64,000 nucleotides of DNA from Actinomadura nitritigenes (GTDB lineage: Bacteria; Actinomycetota; Actinomycetes; Streptosporangiales; Streptosporangiaceae), in the NCBI RefSeq assembly GCF_017573545.1, contig NZ_JAGEOK010000010.1, forward strand, positions 62,001 to 126,000, given 5' to 3'. Position numbers and translations under genes: made by a program. The notes under the pieces are model-generated. The model worked only from the letters and a program-made list of their open reading frames with translations. It was not told the origin of the DNA and did not search any database. Below are positions 61,708-64,000 of the stretch, piece by piece (position 1 is the stretch's first letter; each line of letters starts with the position of its first letter).

Positions 61708-62418
61708 ATGACGGACGGGGCCGACGTGCTGCCGGGCCAGAACCTGTCCCGGCTGACCAGCGGCGAGCAGGTCCGGCTCTACCTGCGCCGGCTGATCTTC
61801 GACGGCGTGCTGCGGCAGGGCCAGCGGGTCCCGCAGGACGCGGTGGCCCGCGCGCTCGGGGTGTCGCGGATCCCCGTCCGCGAGGCGCTGATCGCGCTGG
61901 AGCGGGAGGGCTGGATCACGATCATCGCCCACCGCGGGGCGTTCGTGAACGCGCTCGACGAGCCGTCGGTCCGCGACCACTACGAGCTGTACGGGCTGTT
62001 CTACGGCTTCGGGGCGCGGCGCGCGGTGGAGCGGCAGGGCGCCGAGCTGGGCGAGCGGCTCGCGCCGCTGCAGAAGGAGATCGCCTCGGCCGGCGACGCG
62101 GAGGCGCTGCGCGAGCTGACGGCGCGCTTCCACGGCCTCGTCGTGGAGGCCGCGCAGTCGCCCCGGCTGCGCAACATGCTGAAGCAGATGACCGGCATCG
62201 TCCCCGGCAACGTCTTCGAGCTGGTGCCCGGCGTGCCGGCCGCGGAGAAGCGCGGCACCGGCGCGATCGTCCGCGCGATGAAGAAGGCCGACGCGCGGGC
62301 CGCGGAGCGGGAGTACGGCGAGATGCTGCGCGCCGAGGGCGACCTGGTCGTCCGGCTGTTCCGCGGCCGGGGCATGTTCGACCGGCCGGACGCGGAGGCG
62401 GCGCCCGCCTCGCCCTGA
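61708..62418 (+). CDS. GntR-family regulator, FCD type
   Basis: This 236-residue regulator has a GntR winged helix (about 18-80: LRRLIFDGVLRQGQRVPQDA, VARALGVSRIPVREALIALE, GWITIIAHRGAFVN) and an all-helical FCD ligand domain (about 85-225) with the conserved FHGLVVEAAQSPRL segment. FCD regulators sense acids or acyl compounds and often bind TTGTATACAA-like dyads. Similar half-sites occur upstream of the hydratase, the SDR pair, the ligase and this gene, so it may control region 7. ATG 61708 is chosen; GTG 61660 would add 16 residues. Confidence 0.9.
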   Translation: MTDGADVLPGQNLSRLTSGEQVRLYLRRLIFDGVLRQGQRVPQDAVARALGVSRIPVREALIALEREGWITIIAHRGAFVNALDEPSVRDHYELYGLFYGFGARRAVERQGAELGERLAPLQKEIASAGDAEALRELTARFHGLVVEAAQSPRLRNMLKQMTGIVPGNVFELVPGVPAAEKRGTGAIVRAMKKADARAAEREYGEMLRAEGDLVVRLFRGRGMFDRPDAEAAPASP

Positions 62419-62424
62419 GAACGT

Positions 62425-62443
62425 CCCGGCGCCTTCCGCCGGG
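62425..62443 (+). terminator. Hairpin after the GntR gene
   Basis: CCCGGCG (62425-62431) and CGCCGGG (62437-62443) form a perfect 7-bp stem with a 5-base loop, 6 bp after the GntR stop codon. No U-run follows. Confidence 0.55.
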
Positions 62444-62498
62444 AGGGCCGGCCCGTGGCGGGCGCGGCCCGGCCGCCCGCCCGGCGGCCTGAGCGACG

Positions 62499-63176
62499 AT
62501 GGTAGAGGTGCCTGTGACGAACACGTCCGAATCCCCGCATCCCGCGCTGGAGGGCCGCGAAGACGAGTCCGCGGCGCTCACGGCCGCCGTCCGGCGCCTC
62601 ATCGCGGTCGCCACGGCGACGACGGCGCCCGCGGACGCGACGCTGGCGGCGGCGCGCGAGCTGGAGGCCGTCGCGGACGCCCTGGAGCGGCACGTCCCCG
62701 ACCCGCCGCTGCCGAAGACGCTGCTGCACCTCGCCGACGACGGCCGCGCCGACTTCGCCGGGCGCATGTCCTACGACGCCGTCATCGGCCGGCACAACCC
62801 GATGGCGCTCCCGCTGGAGGTGGCGTTCGAGCCGCCGAAGGCGCTGCTGCGCGGCACGTTCACCCGCCCGTACGAGGGGCCGCCCGGCTGCGTGCACGGC
62901 GCGGCGATCGCGGGCGCGTTCGACATCCTGTGCGCGGCGGCGAACTTCGTCGCCGGGGCCGCGGGCCCGACGGCCCGGCTGGAGATCGTCTACCGCCGCC
63001 CGACCCTGCTCGGCGAGCCGTGCCTGTTCGAGGGCGAGGTCGAGGCGCGCCAGGGCAGGCGGGTGCGGACGGTCGGGCGGCTCCTGCAGCGCGGCCGGGT
63101 GACGGTCGAGGCGACGGGGGACTTCGTCCACCTCGACCGCGAGACCATCGCCCGCATGGCCGCCCAGCTGGAGTGA
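62499..63176 (+). CDS. PaaI-type acyl-CoA thioesterase
   Basis: This 225-residue protein has a C-terminal hotdog domain (about 105-215) of the PaaI/4HBT group: PYEGPPGCVHGAAIAGAFDI contains the HG(G/A) motif with its active-site neighbourhood, followed by RLEIVYRRPTLLGEPCLFEG and VEARQGRRVRTVGRLL. The N-terminal 100 residues are helical and less conserved. It would hydrolyse acyl-CoA thioesters, possibly releasing CoA from dead-end intermediates of the neighbouring ligase pathway. It follows the GntR gene after a likely terminator. Confidence 0.87.
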   Translation: MVEVPVTNTSESPHPALEGREDESAALTAAVRRLIAVATATTAPADATLAAARELEAVADALERHVPDPPLPKTLLHLADDGRADFAGRMSYDAVIGRHNPMALPLEVAFEPPKALLRGTFTRPYEGPPGCVHGAAIAGAFDILCAAANFVAGAAGPTARLEIVYRRPTLLGEPCLFEGEVEARQGRRVRTVGRLLQRGRVTVEATGDFVHLDRETIARMAAQLE

Positions 63177-63209
63177 CCCGGCGGCGCCCGTGCCGCGGCG
63201 CGGCCGGGG

Positions 63210-63613
63210 TCAGGACGCGGCGGCGACCGCGACGATCTCGTCCAGGTCGGCGGCGAGCAGGAACCCGGCCGCGACGGCCCGCTCCGCCGCCGCCCCGAAC
63301 GCGGGCAGGTAGCCGGAACCGCTCGCCGTCCGGCTGCCGCGCCCCCGCCGACCGCAGCAGCCCCGCCACGTCCGTCTCGCTCTGCACCGTGATGACCGGG
63401 GCGTCGCCGTCGGGGCGGATCCGGACGCGCCCCGCCCGCGGCTCCCGGAGGGCGCCGTCCAGCGGCGCCGGGCCGCCCGGGCGGCATTGAGCCATTCGAC
63501 GACGACCGTCCCGCCGAACGCCGTGGGATCGGCCGGGCGGTACACCACCAGGCGCGTCGTGAAGGGCGCGCGGCGGCCTCGGCGGGGGGGCCGGCCACGA
63601 GCCGGACGTCCAT
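63210..63613 (-). pseudogene. Decayed alpha/beta-hydrolase-domain protein
   Basis: Fragments of one protein family appear in order but in different minus-strand frames. The 63613-63565 part reads MDVRLVAGPPAEAAARP. After a frameshift comes TTRLVVYRPADPTAFGGTVV and VEWLNA (about 63568-63485). The next part, in another frame, is IRPDGDAPVITVQSETDVAG (about 63420-63360) continuing to RQPDGERFRLP. The C-terminal end, back in the second frame, is AERAVAAGFLLAADLDEIVA (to 63210). The RPADP...VVEWLN, VQSETDV and AGFLL...EI segments belong to the long (about 430-470 residue) actinobacterial alpha/beta-hydrolase-domain family. About 135 residues remain, so large deletions plus frameshifts are implied. 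Confidence 0.75.
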
Positions 63614-63677
63614 TCCTCGATGTCCTTTTTCGCCCGGGGGAGGGCGCGGGCCGGCGGCCGGAGAGCGTCGGGGAACG

Positions 63678-64000
63678 TCAGGGGCGCGGCCAGGGACGTC
63701 CGCTCAGCCGCTCGATGTCGGTGTTGAACCGCTTGAGGCAGTCGGCGAAGGTCCGCACGTCCTCCGGCGGCCAGTCGGCCATGATCTTGTCCAGGCTCGC
63801 GACGATCCGGCCGCGCTCCTCCTCCAGCCGGCGCTCGCCCTCGGCGGTGATGCGGAACTTGCGGGCGATGCCGCCCTCGGGATCGGGGATGCGCTCGGCC
63901 AGCCCGGAGCGCACCATGGCGGAGGTCTGCCGGTTCAGCGTGGACTGGTCCAGGCCGAACGCCTCGCTCAGCTGGCGGATGGACATCGGCCCCTCGACCC
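63678..64000 (-). CDS. MarR-family regulator (5' partial)
   Basis: The visible part is the C-terminal about 107 residues of a MarR winged-helix protein. It includes the recognition helix SIRQLSEAFGLDQSTLNRQT, SAMVRSGLAERIPDPEGG, the wing ARKFRITAEGERRLEEERGR and the dimerisation tail. The reading frame stays open to the window edge (VEGP precedes an internal ATG at 63986), and family members are about 140-160 residues, so the start lies beyond position 64000. Targets are unknown. Confidence 0.85.
   Translation of the reverse strand, partial: VEGPMSIRQLSEAFGLDQSTLNRQTSAMVRSGLAERIPDPEGGIARKFRITAEGERRLEEERGRIVASLDKIMADWPPEDVRTFADCLKRFNTDIERLSGRPWPRP

Overview
The window is about 64 kb of very GC-rich, densely coding DNA with many GTG starts, ATGA/GTGA stop-start overlaps and several likely leaderless promoters. 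It carries F420-type oxidoreductases, a Ddn-like protein, a PF04672-type methyltransferase and a mycobacterial-style CYP51 operon. Together these point to a filamentous actinomycete. Something near Actinomadura/Thermomonosporaceae is my inference; no rRNA or other marker is present to fix the genus. I saw no tRNA, rRNA, CRISPR array, insertion sequence or phage gene.

Layout. (1) 1-5062: the 3' part of a VanB/PDR-type reductase, a 0.6 kb gene-free tract of decayed GT-rich repeats, an AraC-type regulator, a methyltransferase, an unknown 418-residue protein and an LLM-class oxidoreductase whose promoter carries a KstR-like box. (2) 5063-16152: a long co-directional block: TetR regulator, CYP123-like P450, SDR, CYP51, 3Fe-4S ferredoxin, SnoaL/NTF2-like protein, aldehyde dehydrogenase, HIBADH-like dehydrogenase, CMD-like protein, DapB-like dehydrogenase, hydroxysteroid-type SDR and a KstD-like flavoprotein. 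Its core matches the order known around mycobacterial cyp51 (Rv0767c to Rv0763c). (3) 16178-21943: an HSL-type esterase, a PucR-type regulator and a four-gene OpuC-type osmoprotectant ABC importer. (4) 22069-31523: an MBL-fold protein with altered metal ligands overlapping an FAD monooxygenase; metH behind an S-adenosylhomocysteine riboswitch; a four-helix membrane protein coupled to an orphan solute-binding lipoprotein; and a small secreted protein. (5) 31560-40227: a TetR-controlled acyl-CoA block with CoA ligase, acyl-CoA dehydrogenase, APH-type kinase and a paired two-subunit acyl-CoA dehydrogenase, then a CrtI-like oxidoreductase and a DUF72 protein on the opposite strand. (6) 41221-49226: methyltransferase, glycosyltransferase, DedA protein, BlaI/M56/BlaI regulators, and a MocR regulator divergent from an MFS transporter. 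(7) 49337-63176: enoyl-CoA hydratase, three SDRs, a Ddn-like protein, a PadR-regulated ABC exporter, a CYP142-like P450 with an LLM oxidoreductase and a second APH-type kinase, a CoA ligase, an FCD-type GntR regulator and a thioesterase. (8) 63210-64000: a decayed alpha/beta-hydrolase pseudogene and a MarR gene cut by the window edge.

The gene content suggests catabolism of sterol-, terpenoid- or long-chain alicyclic-like substrates: P450 hydroxylation, SDR/ALDH oxidation, flavin dehydrogenation, CoA activation and beta-oxidation. Three regulatory themes come directly from the DNA: a TetR operator pair at the head of the CYP51 block, an ACTTGATRCAAK-like motif shared by two promoters of region 7 with a split relative at a third, and the SAH riboswitch on metH. 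Substrate assignments are inference.
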